64,000 nucleotides of DNA from Ptiloglossa arizonensis (lineage: Eukaryota; Arthropoda; Insecta; Hymenoptera; Colletidae), in NCBI RefSeq assembly GCF_051014685.1, contig NW_027478485.1, positions 1,213,781-1,277,780 of the forward strand, written 5' to 3'. Both the position numbers and the translations under genes were made by a program. Shown here piece after piece: positions 10,771-23,334 of the stretch; the first letter of the stretch is position 1; each line of letters begins with the position of its first letter. The notes beneath the pieces were generated by a model. The model was not told where the DNA came from. It saw only the letters and a list, made by a program, of their open reading frames with translations, and made no database searches.

Positions 10771-11773
10771 GTGTATTTTTTCCCTAGGCCATCCTGGTTA
10801 AGCGATTGGAGCAGCAGAAGTGCGAAAAATTTGTTGTCATGTCAACCATTTCTTAGCTTCAAACTCCCATATCTCGCGAACGGATTCACCTAACCCAAAA
10901 ATTCCTATTACATCTGAAAGTAGAAACTCGCCCGATTACGACGGTATGTGTATTTTTTCCCTGGGCCATTCTGTTTAAGCGTTTGGAGCAGCAGAATTGC
11001 GAAAAATTTGTTGCCTTCTCAACCATTTCTTGGCTTCAAACTCCCATATCTCGCGAACGGATTGACCTAACCCAAAAATTCCTATTGCATCTGAAAGTAG
11101 AATCTCGCCCGGTTACAACGGTATGTGTATTTTTCCCCTAGGCCATCCTGGTTAAGCGATTGGAGCAGCAGAAGTGCGAAAAATTTGTTGTCATGTCAAC
11201 CATTTCTTAGCTTCAAAGTCCCATATCTCGCGAACGGATTGACCAGACCCAAAAATTCCTATTGTAACTGAAAGTAGAAACTCGCCCGATTACAACGGTA
11301 TGTGTATTTTTTCCCTAGGCCATTCTGGTTAAGCGTTTGAAGCAGCAGAATTGCGAAAAATTTTTTGCCTTCTCAACCATTTCTTGGCTTCAAACTCCCA
11401 TATCTCGCGAACGGATTGACCTAACCCAAAAATTCCTATTGCATCTGAAAGTAGAACCTCGCCCGATTACAACGGTATGTGCATTTTTTCCCTAGGCCAT
11501 TCTGGATAAGCGTTTGGAGCAGCAGAATTGTGAACAATTTTTTGCCTTCTCTACCATTTCTTGGCTTCAAACTCCCATATCTCGCGAACGGATTGACCTA
11601 ACCCAAAAATTCCTATTGCATCTGAAAGTAGAAACTCGCCCGATTACAACGGTATGTGTATTTTCTCCCTAGACCATTCTGGTTAAGCGTTTGGAGCAGC
11701 AGAATTGCGATAAATTTTTTGCTCCTCAACCATTTCTTGGCTTCAAACTCCCATATCTCGCGAACGGATTGAC
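10771..11773 (+). repeat. Segment duplicated from 7,772-8,774 (right copy)
   Basis: Same monomer order as the left copy with scattered single changes, such as GGATTCACC for GGATTGACC, TATGTGCATT for TATGTGTATT, and TTTTCTCCC for TTTTTTCCC near 11,664. The two copies flank the dimer patch, so the dimers may have expanded inside a once-tandem segment. Confidence 0.8.
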
Positions 11774-12567
11774 CTAGCCCAAAAATTCCTATTAGATCTG
11801 AAAGTAGACACTCGCCCGACTACAAAGGTATGTGTATTTTTTCCCTAGGCCATTCTGGTTAAGCGTTTGGATCAGCAGAATTGCGAAAAATTTTATGCCT
11901 TCTCAACCATTTCTTGGCCTCAAACTCCCATATCTCGCGAACGGATTGACCAAACCCAAAAATTCCTGTTGCTTGTGAAAGTAGAAACTCTCCCGATTAC
12001 AACGGTATGTGTATTTTTTCCCTACCCAATTCTGGTTAAGCGTTTGGAGCAGCAGAATTGCGAAAAATTTGTTGTCTCCTCAACCATTTCTTAGCTTCAA
12101 AGTCCCATATCTCGCGAACGGATTGACCAAACCCAAAAATTCCTGCTGCGTCTGAAAGTAGAAACTCGCCCGATTACAACGGTATTTGTATTTTTTCCCT
12201 GGGCCATTCCGGCTAAGCGTTTGGAGCAGCAGAATTGCGAAAAATTTTTTGCCTTCTCAACCATTTCTTGGCTTCAAACTCCCATATCTCGCGAACGGAT
12301 TGACCAAACCCAAAATTCCTGCTGCGTCTGAAAGTAGAAACTCGCCCGATAACAACGGTATGCGTATTTTTCCCCTAGGGCATTCTGGTTAAGCGATTGG
12401 AGCAGCAGAATTGCGAAAAATTTTTTGCCTCCTCAACCATTTCTTGGCTTCAAACTCCCATATCTCGCGAACGGATTGACCTAACCCAAAAATTCCTATT
12501 GCATCTGAAAGTAGACACTCGCCCGACTACAGCGGTATGTGTATTTTTTCCCTAGACCATTCTGTTT
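11774..12567 (+). repeat. Last left-flank monomers before the core
   Basis: Holds the last left-side copy of the class with GGATCAGCAG, TTTTATGCC and CTTGTGAAAG (11,867-12,020). It then has a 176-bp monomer and the first GCCTCCTCAACC and GACTACAGCGG monomers that typify the core. Confidence 0.8.
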
Positions 12568-14160
12568 AAGCGTTTGGAGCAGCAGAATTGCGAAAAATTT
12601 TTTGCCTTCTCAACCATTTCTTGGCTTCAAACTCCCATACCTCGCGAACGGATTGACCTAACCCAAAAATTCCTATTGCATCTGAAAGTAGAACCTCGCC
12701 CGATTACAACGGTATGTGTATTTTTTCCCTAGCCCATTCTGGTTAAGCGTTTGGAGCAGCAGAATTGCGAAAAATTTGTTGCCTCCTCAACCATTTCTTG
12801 GCTTCAAACTCCCATATCTCGCGAACGGATTGACCTAACCCAAAAATTCCTATTGCATCTGAAAGTAGACACTCGCCCGACTACAGCGGTATGTGTATTT
12901 TTTCCCTAGGCCATTCTGTTTAAGCGTTTGGAGCAGGAGAATTGCGAAAAATTTTTTGCCTTCTCAACCTTTTCTTGGCTTCAAACTCCCATATCTCGCG
13001 AACGGATTGACCTAACCCAAAAATTCCTATTGCATCTGAAAGTAGAAACTCGCCCGGTTGCAACGGTATGTGTATTTTTCCCCTAGGCCATTCTGTTTAA
13101 GCGTTTGGAGCAGCAGAATTGCGAAAAATTTTTTGCCTTCTCAACCATTTCCTGGCTTCAAACTCCCATATCTCGCGAACGGATTGACCTAACCCAAAAA
13201 TTCCTATTGCATCTGAAAGTAGAAACTCGTCCGATTACAAGGGTGTGCGTATTTTTTCCCTAAGCCATTCTGGTTAAGCGTTTGGAGCAGCAGAATTGCG
13301 AAAAATTTGTTGTCTTCTCAACCATTTCTTAGCTTCAAACTCCCATATCTCGCGAACGGATTGACCTAACCCAAAAATTCCTATTGCATCTGAAAGTAGA
13401 ACCTCGCCCGATTACAACGGTATGTGTACTTTTTCCCTAGCCCATTCTGGTTAAGCGTTTGGAGCAGCAGAATTGTGAACAATTTTTTGCCTTCTCTACC
13501 ATTTCTTGGCTTCAAACTCCCATATCTCGCGAACGGACTGACCTAACCCAAAAATTCCTATTGCATCTGAAAGTAAAAACTCGCCCGATTACAACGGTAT
13601 GTGTATTTTTTCCCTAGAACATACTGGTTAAGCGTTTGGAGCAGCAGAATTGCGAAAAATTTTTTGCCTCCTCAACCATTTCTTGGCTTCAAACTCCCAT
13701 ATCTCGCGAACGGATTGACCTAACCCAAAAATTCCTATTCCATCTGAAAGTAGAAACTCGCCCGATTACAACGGTATGTGTATTTTTTCCCTAGCCCATT
13801 CTGGTTAAGCGTTTGGAGCAGCAGAATCGCGAAAAATTTGTTGTCTTCTCAACCATTTCTTAGATTCAAAGTCCCATATCTCGCGAACGGATTGACCTAT
13901 CCCAAAAATTCCTATTGCATCTGAAAGTAGAAACTCGCCCGGTTACAACGGTATGTGTATTTTCCCCCTAGGCCATCCTGGTTAAGCGATTGGAGCAGCA
14001 GAAGTGCGAAAAATTTGTTGTCTTCTCAACCATTTCTTAGATTCAAAGTCCCATATCTCGCGAACGGATAGACCAAACCCAAAAATTCCTTCTGCGTCTG
14101 AAAGTAGAAACTCGCCCGATTACAAGGGTGTGCGTAGTTTTTCCCTAGGCCATTCTGGTT
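12568..14160 (+). repeat. 9-mer higher-order repeat, copy A (1,593 bp)
   Basis: Ordered markers: CATACCTCG, CTCGTCCG with AAGGGTGTGCG (13,226), GTGAACAATT, CTAGAACATACTGG (13,616), GACCTATCCC and GTGTGCGTAGTTTTT (14,132). All recur at +2,477 bp in copy B and again at +1,593 in copy C. Private changes include GAGCAGGAGAATTG (about 12,928) and CCCTAAGCC (about 13,258). Confidence 0.88.
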
Positions 14161-15044
14161 AAGCGTTTGGAGCAGCAGAATTGCGAAAAATTTTTTGCCT
14201 TCTCAACCATTTCTTGGCTTCAAACTCCCATACCTCGCGAACGGATTGACCAAACCCAAAATTCCTGCTGCGTCTGAAAGTAGAAACTCGCCCGATAACA
14301 ACGGTATGCGTATTTTTCCCCTAGGGCATTCTGGTTAAGCGATTGGAGCAGCAGAATTGCGAAAAATTTTTTGCCTCCTCAACCATTTCTTGGCTTCAAA
14401 CTCCCATATCTCGCGAACGGATTGACCTAACCCAAAAATTCCTATTGCATCTGAAAGTAGACACTCGCCCGACTACAGCGGTATGTGTATTTTTTCCCTA
14501 GACCATTCTGTTTAAGCGTTTGGAGCAGCAGAATTGCGAAAAATTTTTTGCCTTCTCAACCTTTTCTTGGCTTCAAACTCCCATATCTCGCGAACGGATT
14601 GACCTAACCCAAAAATTCCTATTGCATCTGAAAGTAGAAACTCGCCCGGTTGCAACGGTATGTGTATTTTTCCCCTAGGCCATTCTGTTTAAGCGTTTGG
14701 AGCAGCAGAATTGCGAAAAATTTTTTGCCTTCTCAACCATTTCCTGGCTTCAAACTCCCATATCTCGCGAACGGATTGACCTAACCCAAAAATTCCTGCT
14801 GCGTCTGAAAGTAGAAACTCGCCCGATAACAACGGTATGCGTATTTTTCCCCTAGGGCATTCTGGTTAAGCGATTGGAGCAGCAGAATTGCGAAAAATTT
14901 TTTGCCTCCTCAACCATTTCTTGCCTTCAAACTCCCATATCTCGCGAACGGATTGACCTAACCCAAAAATTCCTATTGCATCTGAAAGTAGACACTCGCC
15001 CGACTACAGCGGTATGTGTATTTTTTCCCTAGACCATTCTGTTT
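14161..15044 (+). repeat. Five-monomer spacer with an internal 3-mer duplication
   Basis: The CCTAGGGCATTC monomer followed by GCCTCCTCAACC occurs at 14,307 and again 531 bp (three units) later at 14,838. It also stands before copy A at 12,361. It contains the last 176-bp monomer before the core (ACCCAAAATTCCTGCTGCG at about 14,250). Confidence 0.8.
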
Positions 15045-16637
15045 AAGCGTTTGGAGCAGCAGAATTGCGAAAAATTTTTTGCCTTCTCAACCATTTCTTG
15101 GCTTCAAACTCCCATACCTCGCGAACGGATTGACCTAACCCAAAAATTCCTATTGCATCTGAAAGTAGAACCTCGCCCGATTACAACGGTATGTGTATTT
15201 TTTCCCTAGCCCATTCTGGTTAAGCGTTTGGAGCAGCAGAATTGCGAAAAATTTGTTGCCTCCTCAACCATTTCTTGGCTTCAAACTCCCATATCTCGCG
15301 AACGGATTGACCTAACCCAAAAATTCCTATTGCATCTGAAAGTAGACACTCGCCCGACTACAGCGGTATGTGTATTTTTTCCCTAGGCCATTCTGTTTAA
15401 GCGTTTGGAGCAGCAGAATTGCGAAAAATTTTTTGCCTTCTCAACCTTTTCTTGGCTTCAAACTCCCATATCTCGCGAACGGATTGACCTAACCCAAAAA
15501 TTCCTATTGCATCTGAAAGTAGAAACTCGCGCGGTTGCAACGGTATGTGTATTTTTCCCCTAGGCCATTCTGTTTAAGCGTTTGGAGCAGCAGAATTGCG
15601 AAAAATTTTTTGCCTTCTCAACCATTTCCTGGCTTCAAACTCCCATATCTCGCGAACGGATTGACCTAACCCAAAAATTCCTATTGCATCTGAAAGTAGA
15701 AACTCGTCCGATTACAAGGGTGTGCGTATTTTTTCCCTAGGCCATTCTGGTTAAGCGTTTGGAGCAGCAGAATTGCGAAAAATTTGTTGTCTTCTCAACC
15801 ATTTCTTAGCTTCAAACTCCCATATCTCGCGAACGGATTGACCTAACCCAAAAATTCCTATTGCATCTGAAAGTAGAACCTCGCCCGATTACAACGGTAT
15901 GTGTACTTTTTCCCTAGCCCATTCTGGTTAAGCGTTTGGAGCAGCAGAATTGTGAACAATTTTTTGCCTTCTCTACCATTTCTTGGCTTCAAACTCCCAT
16001 ATCTCGCGAACGGACTGACCTAACCCAAAAATTCCTATTGCATCTGATAGTAAAAACTCGCCCGATTACAACGGTATGTGTATTTTTTCCCTAGAACATA
16101 CTGGTTAAGCGTTTGGAGCAGCAGAATTGCGAAAAATTTTTTGCCTCCTCAACCATTTCTTGGCTTCAAACTCCCATATCTCGCGAACGGATTGACTTAA
16201 CCCAAAAATTCCTATTCCATCTGAAAGTAGAAACTCGCCCGATTACAACGGTATGTGTATTTTTTCCCTAGCCCATTCTGGTTAAGCGTTTGGAGCAGCA
16301 GAATCGCGAAAAATTTGTTGTCTTCTCAACCATTTCTTAGATTCAAAGTCCCATATCTCGCGAACGGATTGACCTATCCCAAAAATTCCTATTGCATCTG
16401 AAAGTAGAAACTCGCCCGGTTACAACGGTATGTGTATTTTCCCCCTAGGCCATCCTGGTTAAGCGATTGGAGCAGCAGAAGTGCGAAAAATTTGTTGTCT
16501 TCTCAACCATTTCTTAGATTCAAAGTCCCATATCTCGCGAACGGATAGACCAAACCCAAAAATTCCTTCTGCGTCTGAAAGTAGAAACTCGCCCGATTAC
16601 AAGGGTGTGCGTAGTTTTTCCCTAGGCCATTCTGGTT
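15045..16637 (+). repeat. 9-mer higher-order repeat, copy B (1,593 bp)
   Basis: Same nine monomers in the same order as copies A and C. Private changes: CTCGCGCGGTTGC (about 15,527), ATCTGATAGTAAAAAC (about 16,042), and GACTTAACCC (about 16,195). Directly abuts copy C. Differences by eye are only a handful across the unit. Confidence 0.88.
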
Positions 16638-18230
16638 AAGCGTTTGGAGCAGCAGAATTGCGAAAAATTTTTTGCCTTCTCAACCATTTCTTGGCTTCAA
16701 ACTCCCATACCTCGCGAACGGATTGACCTAACCCAAAAATTCCTATTGCATCTGAAAGTAGAACCTCGCCCGATTACAACGGTATGTGTATTTTTTCCCT
16801 AGCCCATTCTGGTTAAGCGTTTGGAGCAGCAGAATTGCGAAAAATTTGTTGCCTCCTCAACCATTTCTTGGCTTCAAACTCCCATATCTCGCGAACGGAT
16901 TGACCTAACCCAAAAATTCCTATTGCATCTGAAAGTAGACACTCGCCCGACTACAGCGGTATGTGTATTTTTTCCCTAGGCCATTCTGTTTAAGCGTTTG
17001 GAGCAGCAGTATTGCGAAAAATTTTTTGCCTTCTCAACCTTTTCTTGGCTTCAAACTCCCATATCTCGCGAACGGATTGACCTAACCCAAAAATTCCTAT
17101 TGCATCTGAAAGTAGAAACTCGCCCGGTTGCAACGGTATGTGTATTTTTCCCCTAGGCCATTCTGTTTAAGCGTTTGGAGCAGCAGAATTGCGAAAAATT
17201 TTTTGCCTTCTCAACCATTTCCTGGCTTCAAACTCCCATATCTCGCGAACGGATTGACCTAACCCAAAAATTCCTATTGCATCTGAAAGTAGAAACTCGT
17301 CCGATTACAAGGGTGTGCGTATTTTTTCCCTAGGCCATTCTGGTTAAGCGTTTGGAGCAGCAGAATTGCGAAAAATTTGTTGTCTTCTCAACCATTTCTT
17401 AGCTTCAAACTCCCATATCTCGCGAACGGATTGACCTAACCCAAAAATTCCTATTGCATCTGAAAGTAGAACCTCGCCCGATTACAACGGTATGTGTACT
17501 TTTTCCCTAGCCCATTCTGGTTAAGCGTTTGGAGCAGCAGAATTGTGAACAATTTTTTGCCTTCTCTACCATTTCTTGGCTTCAAACTCCCATATCTCGC
17601 GAACGGACTGACCTAACCCAAAAATTCCTATTGCATCTGAAAGTAAAAACTCGCCCGATTACAACGGTATGTGTATTTTTTCCCTAGAACATACTGGTTA
17701 AGCGTTTGGAGCAGCAGAATTGCGAAAAATTTTTTGCCTCCTCAACCATTTCTTGGCTTCAAACTCCCATATCTCGCGAACGGATTGACCTAACCCAAAA
17801 ATTCCTATTCCATCTGAAAGTAGAAACTCGCCCGATTACAACGGTATGTGTATTTTTTCCCTAGCCCATTCTGGTTAAGCGTTTGGAGCAGCAGAATCGC
17901 GAAAAATTTGTTGTCTTCTCAACCATTTCTTAGATTCAAAGTCCCATATCTCGCGAACGGATTGACCTATCCCAAAAATTCCTATTGCATCTGAAAGTAG
18001 AAACTCGCCCGGTTACAACGGTATGTGTATTTTCCCCCTAGGCCATCCTGGTTAAGCGATTGGAGCAGCAGAAGTGCGAAAAATTTGTTGTCTTCTCAAC
18101 CATTTCTTAGATTCAAAGTCCCATATCTCGCGAACGGATAGACCAAACCCAAAAATTCCTTCTGCGTCTGAAAGTAGAAACTCGCCCGATTACAAGGGTG
18201 TGCGTAGTTTTTCCCTAGGCCATTCTGGTT
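16638..18230 (+). repeat. 9-mer higher-order repeat, copy C (1,593 bp)
   Basis: All ordered markers sit exactly 1,593 bp after those of copy B. A private change is GAGCAGCAGTATTGCG (about 17,008). After 18,230 the order breaks with GAATAGCGAAAAATTTG. Confidence 0.88.
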
Positions 18231-19354
18231 AAGCGTTTGGAGCAGCAGAATAGCGAAAAATTTGTTGTCTTCTCAGCCATTTCTTAGATTCAAACTCCCA
18301 TATCTCGCGAACGGATTGACCTATCCCAAAAATTCCTATTGCATCTGAAAGTAGAAACTCGCCCGATTACGATGGTATGTGTATTTTTTCCCTAGGCCAT
18401 TCTGTTTAAGCGTTTGGAGCAGCAGAATTGCGAAAAATTTTTTGCCTTCTCAACCATTTCTTGGCTTCAAACTCCCATATCTCGCGAACGGATTGACCAG
18501 ACCCAAAAATTCCTATTGTAACTGAAAGTAGAAACTCGCCCGATTACAACTGTATGTGTATTTTTTCCCTAGGCCATTCTGGTTAAGCGTTTGAAGCAGC
18601 ACAATTGCGAAAAATTTTTTCCCCTCTCAACCATTTCTTGGCTTCAAACTCCCATACCTCGCGAACGGATTGACCTAACCCAAAAATTCCTATTGCATCT
18701 GAAAGTAGAACCTCGCCCGATTACAACGGTATGTGTATTTTTTCCGTAGCCCATTCTGGTTAAGCGTTTGGAGCAGCAGAATTGCGAAAAATTTGTTGCC
18801 TCCTCAACCATTTCTTGGCTTCAAACTCCCATATCTCGCGAACGGATTGACCTATCACAAAAATTCCTATTGCATCTGAAAGTAGACACTCGCCCGACTA
18901 CAGCGGTATGTGTATTTTTTCCCTAGGCCATTCTGTTTAAGCGTTTGGAGCAGCAGAATTGCGAAAAATTTTTTGCCTTCTCAACCATTTCTTGGCTTCA
19001 AACTCCCATATCTCGCGAACGGATTGACCTAACCCAAAAATTCCTATTGCATCTGAAAGTAGAAACTCGCCCGGTTGCAACGGTATGTGTATTTTTCCCC
19101 TAGGCCATTCTGTTTAAGCGTTTGGAGCAGCAGAATTGCGAAAAATTTTTTGCCTTCTCAACCATTTCCTGGCTTCAAACTCCCATATCTCGCGAACGGA
19201 TTGACCTAACCCAAAAATTCCTATTGCATCTGAAAGTAGAAACTCGTCCGATTACAAGGGTGTGCGTATTTTTTCCCTAGGCCATTCTGGTTAAGCGTTT
19301 GGAGCAGCAGAATTGCGAAAAATTTGTTGTCTTCTCAACCATTTCTTAGCTTCA
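18231..19354 (+). repeat. Monomers trailing the 9-mer, partial relative of it
   Basis: About 18,640-19,330 follows the same order as 16,690-17,380 at an offset of 1,947 bp (11 units), with extra monomers in front. Variants such as TTTTTTCCGTAGCCC and GACCTATCACAAAAA are private. No other content. Confidence 0.75.
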
Positions 19355-19885
19355 AACTCCCATATCTCGCGAACGGATTGACCTAACCCAAAAATTCCTA
19401 TTGCATCTGAAAGTAGAAACTCGCCCGATTACGACGGTATGTGTATTTTTTCCTTTGGCCATTCTGTTTAAGCGTTTGGAGCAGCAGAAAAGCGAAAAAT
19501 TTTTTGCCTTCTCAACCATTTCTTGGCTTCAAACTCCCATATCTCGCGAACGGATTGACCTAACCCAAAAATTCCTACTGCATCTGAAAGTAGAAACTCG
19601 CCCGGTTGCAACGGTATTTGTATTTTTCCGCTAGGCCATCCTGGTTAAGCGATTGGAGCAGCAGAAGTGCGAAAAATTTGTTGTCTTGTCAACCATTTCT
19701 TAGATTCAAAGTCCCATATCTCGCGAACGGATTGACCAGACCCAAAAATTCCTATTGTAGCTGAAAGTAGAAACTCGCCCGATTACAACGGTATGTGTAT
19801 TTTTTCCCTAGGCCATTCTGGTTAAGCGTTTGAAGCAGCAGAATTGCGAAAAATTTTTTGCCTTCTCAACCATTTCTTGGCTTCA
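19355..19885 (+). repeat. Trimer tandem duplication, copy 1 (531 bp)
   Basis: Marked by TCCTTTGGCCATTCTG (about 19,451), GCAGCAGAAAAGCG and TTTTTCCGCTAGGCC. All recur 531 bp later. The loss of TAG in CCTTTGGCC opens a reading frame here, which is not a gene. Confidence 0.88.
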
Positions 19886-20416
19886 AACTCCCATATCTCG
19901 CGAACGGATTGACCTAACCCAAAAATTCCTATTGCATCTGAAAGTAGAAACTCGCCCGATTACGACGGTATGTGTATTTTTTCCTTTGGCCATTCTGTTT
20001 AAGCGTTTGGAGCAGCAGAAAAGCGAAAAATTTTTTGCCTTCTCAACCATTTCTTGGCTTCAAACTCCCATATCTCGCGAACGGATTGACCTAACCCAAA
20101 AATTCCTACTGCATCTGAAAGTAGAAACTCGCCCGGTTGCAACGGTATTTGTATTTTTCCGCTAGGCCATCCTGGTTAAGCGATTGGAGCAGCAGAAGTG
20201 CGAAAAATTTGTTGTCTTGTCAACCATTTCTTAGATTCAAAGTCCCATATCTCGCGAACGGATTGACCAGACCCAAAAATTCCTATTGTAACTGAAAGTA
20301 GGAACTCGCCCGATTACAACGGTATGTGTATTTTTTCCCTAGGCCATTCTGGTTAAGCGTTTGAAGCAGCAGAATTGCGAAAAATTTTTTGCCTTCTCAA
20401 CCATTTCTTGGCTTCA
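19886..20416 (+). repeat. Trimer tandem duplication, copy 2 (531 bp)
   Basis: Near-identical to copy 1. Differences seen: TGTAACTG for TGTAGCTG, and AGTAGGAACTC for AGTAGAAACTC near 20,290-20,305. Similarity runs on about 80 bp into the next unit, as expected for a tandem duplication. Confidence 0.88.
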
Positions 20417-22980
20417 AACTCCCATATCTCGCGAACGGATTGACCTAACCCAAAAATTCCTATTGCATCTGAAAGTAGAAACTCGCCCGATTACAACGGT
20501 ATGTGAATTTTTTCCCTAGCCCATTCTGGTTAAGCGTTTGGAGCAGCAGAATTGCGAAAAATTTGTTGTCTTCTCAACCATTTCTTAGATTCAAAGTCCC
20601 ATATCTCGCGAACCGATTGACCAAACCCAAAAATTCCTTCTGCGTCTGAAAGTAGAAACTCGTCCGATTACAAGGGTGTGCGTATTTTCTTCCTAGGCCA
20701 TTCTGGTTAAGCGTTTGGAGCAGCAGAATTGCGAAAAATTTGTTGTCTTCTCAACCATTTCTTAGCTTCAAACTCCCATATCTCGCGAACGGATTGACCT
20801 AACCCAAAAATTCCTATTGCATCTGAAAGTAGAAACTCGCCCGATTACGACGGTATGTGTATTTTTTCCCTAGGCCATTCTGTTTAAGCGTTTGGAGCAG
20901 CAGAATTGCGAAAAATTGTTTGCCTTCTCAACCATTTCTTGGCTTCAAACTCCCATATCTCGCGAACGGATTGACCTAACCCAAAAATTCCTATTGCATC
21001 TGAAAGTAGAAACTCGCCCGGTTGCAACGGTATGTGTATTTTTCCCCTAGGGTATCCTGGTTAAGCGATTGGAGCAGCAGAATTGCGAAAAATTTGTTGT
21101 CTTGTCAACCATTTCTTAGCTTCAAAGTCCCATATCTCGCGAACGGATTGAGCAGACCGAAAAATTCCTATTGTAACTGAAAGTAGAAACTCGCCCGATT
21201 ACAACGGTATGTGTATTTTTTCCCTAGGCCATTCTGGTTAAGCGTTTGAAGCAGCAGAATTGCGAAAAATTTTTTGCCTTCTCAACCATTTCTTGGCTTC
21301 AAACTCCCATATCTCGCGAACGGATTGACCTAACCCAAAAATTCCTATTGCATCTGAAAGTAGAACCTCGCCCGATTACAACGGTATGTGTATTTTTTCC
21401 CTAGCCCATTCTGGTTAAGCGTTTGGAGCAGCAGAATTGTGAACAATTTTTTGCCTTCTCTACCATTTCTTGGCTTCAAACTCCCATATCTCGCGAACGG
21501 ATTGACCTAACCCAAAAATTCGTATTGCATCTGAAAGTAGAAACTCGCCCGATTACAACGGTATGTGTATTTTTTCCCTAGACCATTCTGGTTAAGCGTT
21601 TGGAGCAGCAGAATTGCGAAAAATTTTTTGCCTCCTCAACCATTTCTTGCCTTCAAACTCCCATATCTCGCGAACGGATTGACCTAACCCAAAAATTCCT
21701 ATTGCATCTGAAAGTAGAAACTCGCCCGATTACAACGGTATGTGTATTTTTTTCCTAGCCCATTCTGGTTAAGCGTTTGGAGCAGCAGAATCGCGAAAAA
21801 TTTGTTGTCTTCTCAACCATTTCTTAGATTCAAAGTCCCATATCTCGCGAACGGATTGACCAAACCAAAAAATTCCTTCTGCGTCTGAAAGTAGAAACTC
21901 GCCCGATTACAAGGGTGTGCGTATTTTTTCCCTAGGCCATTCTGGTTAAGCGTTTGGAGCAGCAGAATTGCGAAAAATTTGTTGTCTTCTCAACCATTTC
22001 TTAGCTTCAAACTCCCATATCTCGCGAACGGATTGACCTAACCCAAAAATTCCTATTGCATCTGAAAGTAGAAACTCGCCCGATTACGACGGTATGTGTA
22101 TTTTTTCCCTAGGCCATTCTGTTTAAGCGTTTGGAGCATCAGAATTGCGAAAAATTTTTTGCCTTCTCAACCATTTCTTGGCTTCAAACTCCCATATCTC
22201 GCGAACGGATTGACCTAACCCAAAAATTCCTATTGCATCTGAAAGTAGAAGCTCGCCCGGTTACAACGGTACGTGTATTTTTCCCCTAGGCCATTCTGGT
22301 TAAGCGATTGGAGCAGCAGAAGTGCGAAAAATTTGTTGTCTTGTCAACCATTTCTTAGCTTCAAAGTCCCATATCTCGCGAACGGATTGTCTTAACCCAA
22401 AAATTCCTGTTGCGTCTGAAAGTAGAAACTCGCCCAATTACAACGGTATGTGAATTTTTTCCCTAGCCCATTCTGGTTAAGCGTTTGGAGCAGCAGAATT
22501 GCGAAAAATTTGTTGTCTTCTCAACCATTTCTTAGATTCAAAGTCCCATATCTCGCGAACGGATTGACCAAACCCAAAAATTCCTTCTGCGTCTGAAAGT
22601 AGAAACTCGTCCGATTACAAGGGTGTGCGTATTTTTTCCCTAGGCCATTCTGGTTAAGCGATTGGAGCAGCAGAATTGCGAAAAATTTGTTGTCTTCTCA
22701 ACCATTTCTTAGCTTCAAACTCCCATATCTCGCGAACGGATTGACCTAACCCAAAACTTCCTATTGCATCTGAAAGTAGAAACTCGCCCGATTACGACGG
22801 TATGTGTATTTTTTCCCTAGGCCATTCTGTTTAAGCGTTTGGAGCAGCAGAATTGCGGAAAATTTTTTGCCTTCTCAACCATTTCTTGGCTTCAAAGTCC
22901 CATATCTCGCGAACGGATTGACCTAACCCAAAAATTCCTATTGCATCTGAAAGTAGAAACTCGCCCGGTTGCAACGGTAT
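20417..22980 (+). repeat. Core monomers, first appearance of the GGTATCC / GAGCAGACCG class
   Basis: About 14.5 units. The monomer CCTAGGGTATCCTGG leading to TTGAGCAGACCGAAAAA occurs at 21,050 and returns at 34,502, 49,016, 52,379, 53,264 and 57,689, always a whole multiple of 177 bp away. CTCGTCCG with AAGGGTGTGCG occurs at 20,659 and 22,606 (11 units apart). Confidence 0.8.
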
Positions 22981-23334
22981 GTGTATTTTTCCCCTAGGCC
23001 ATCCTGGTTAAGCGATTGGAGCAGCAGAAGTGCGAAAAATTTGTTGCCTTCTCAACCATTTCTTGGCTTCAAACTCCCATATCTCGCGAACGGATTGACC
23101 TAACCCAAAAATTCCTATTGCATCTGAAAGTAGAAACTCGCCCGGTTGCAACGGTATGTGTATTTTTCCCCTAGGCCATCCTGGTTAAGCGATTGGTGCA
23201 GCAGAAGTGCGAAAAATTTGTTGCCTTCTCAACCATTTCTTGGCTTCAAACTCCCATATCTCGCGAACGGATTGACCTAACCCAAAAATTCCTATTGCAT
23301 CTGAAAGTAGAAACTCGCCCGATTACAATGGTAT
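22981..23334 (+). repeat. Single-monomer duplication (2 x 177 bp)
   Basis: The unit CCCCTAGGCCATCCTGG, GAAGTGCGAAAAATTTG, TTGCCTTCTC occurs twice in a row. The second copy has GATTGGTGCAGC for GATTGGAGCAGC (about 23,194). The front half belongs to the GAAGTGCG class and the back half to the GACCTAACCC class, so the duplicated unit is itself a chimera. Confidence 0.75.
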
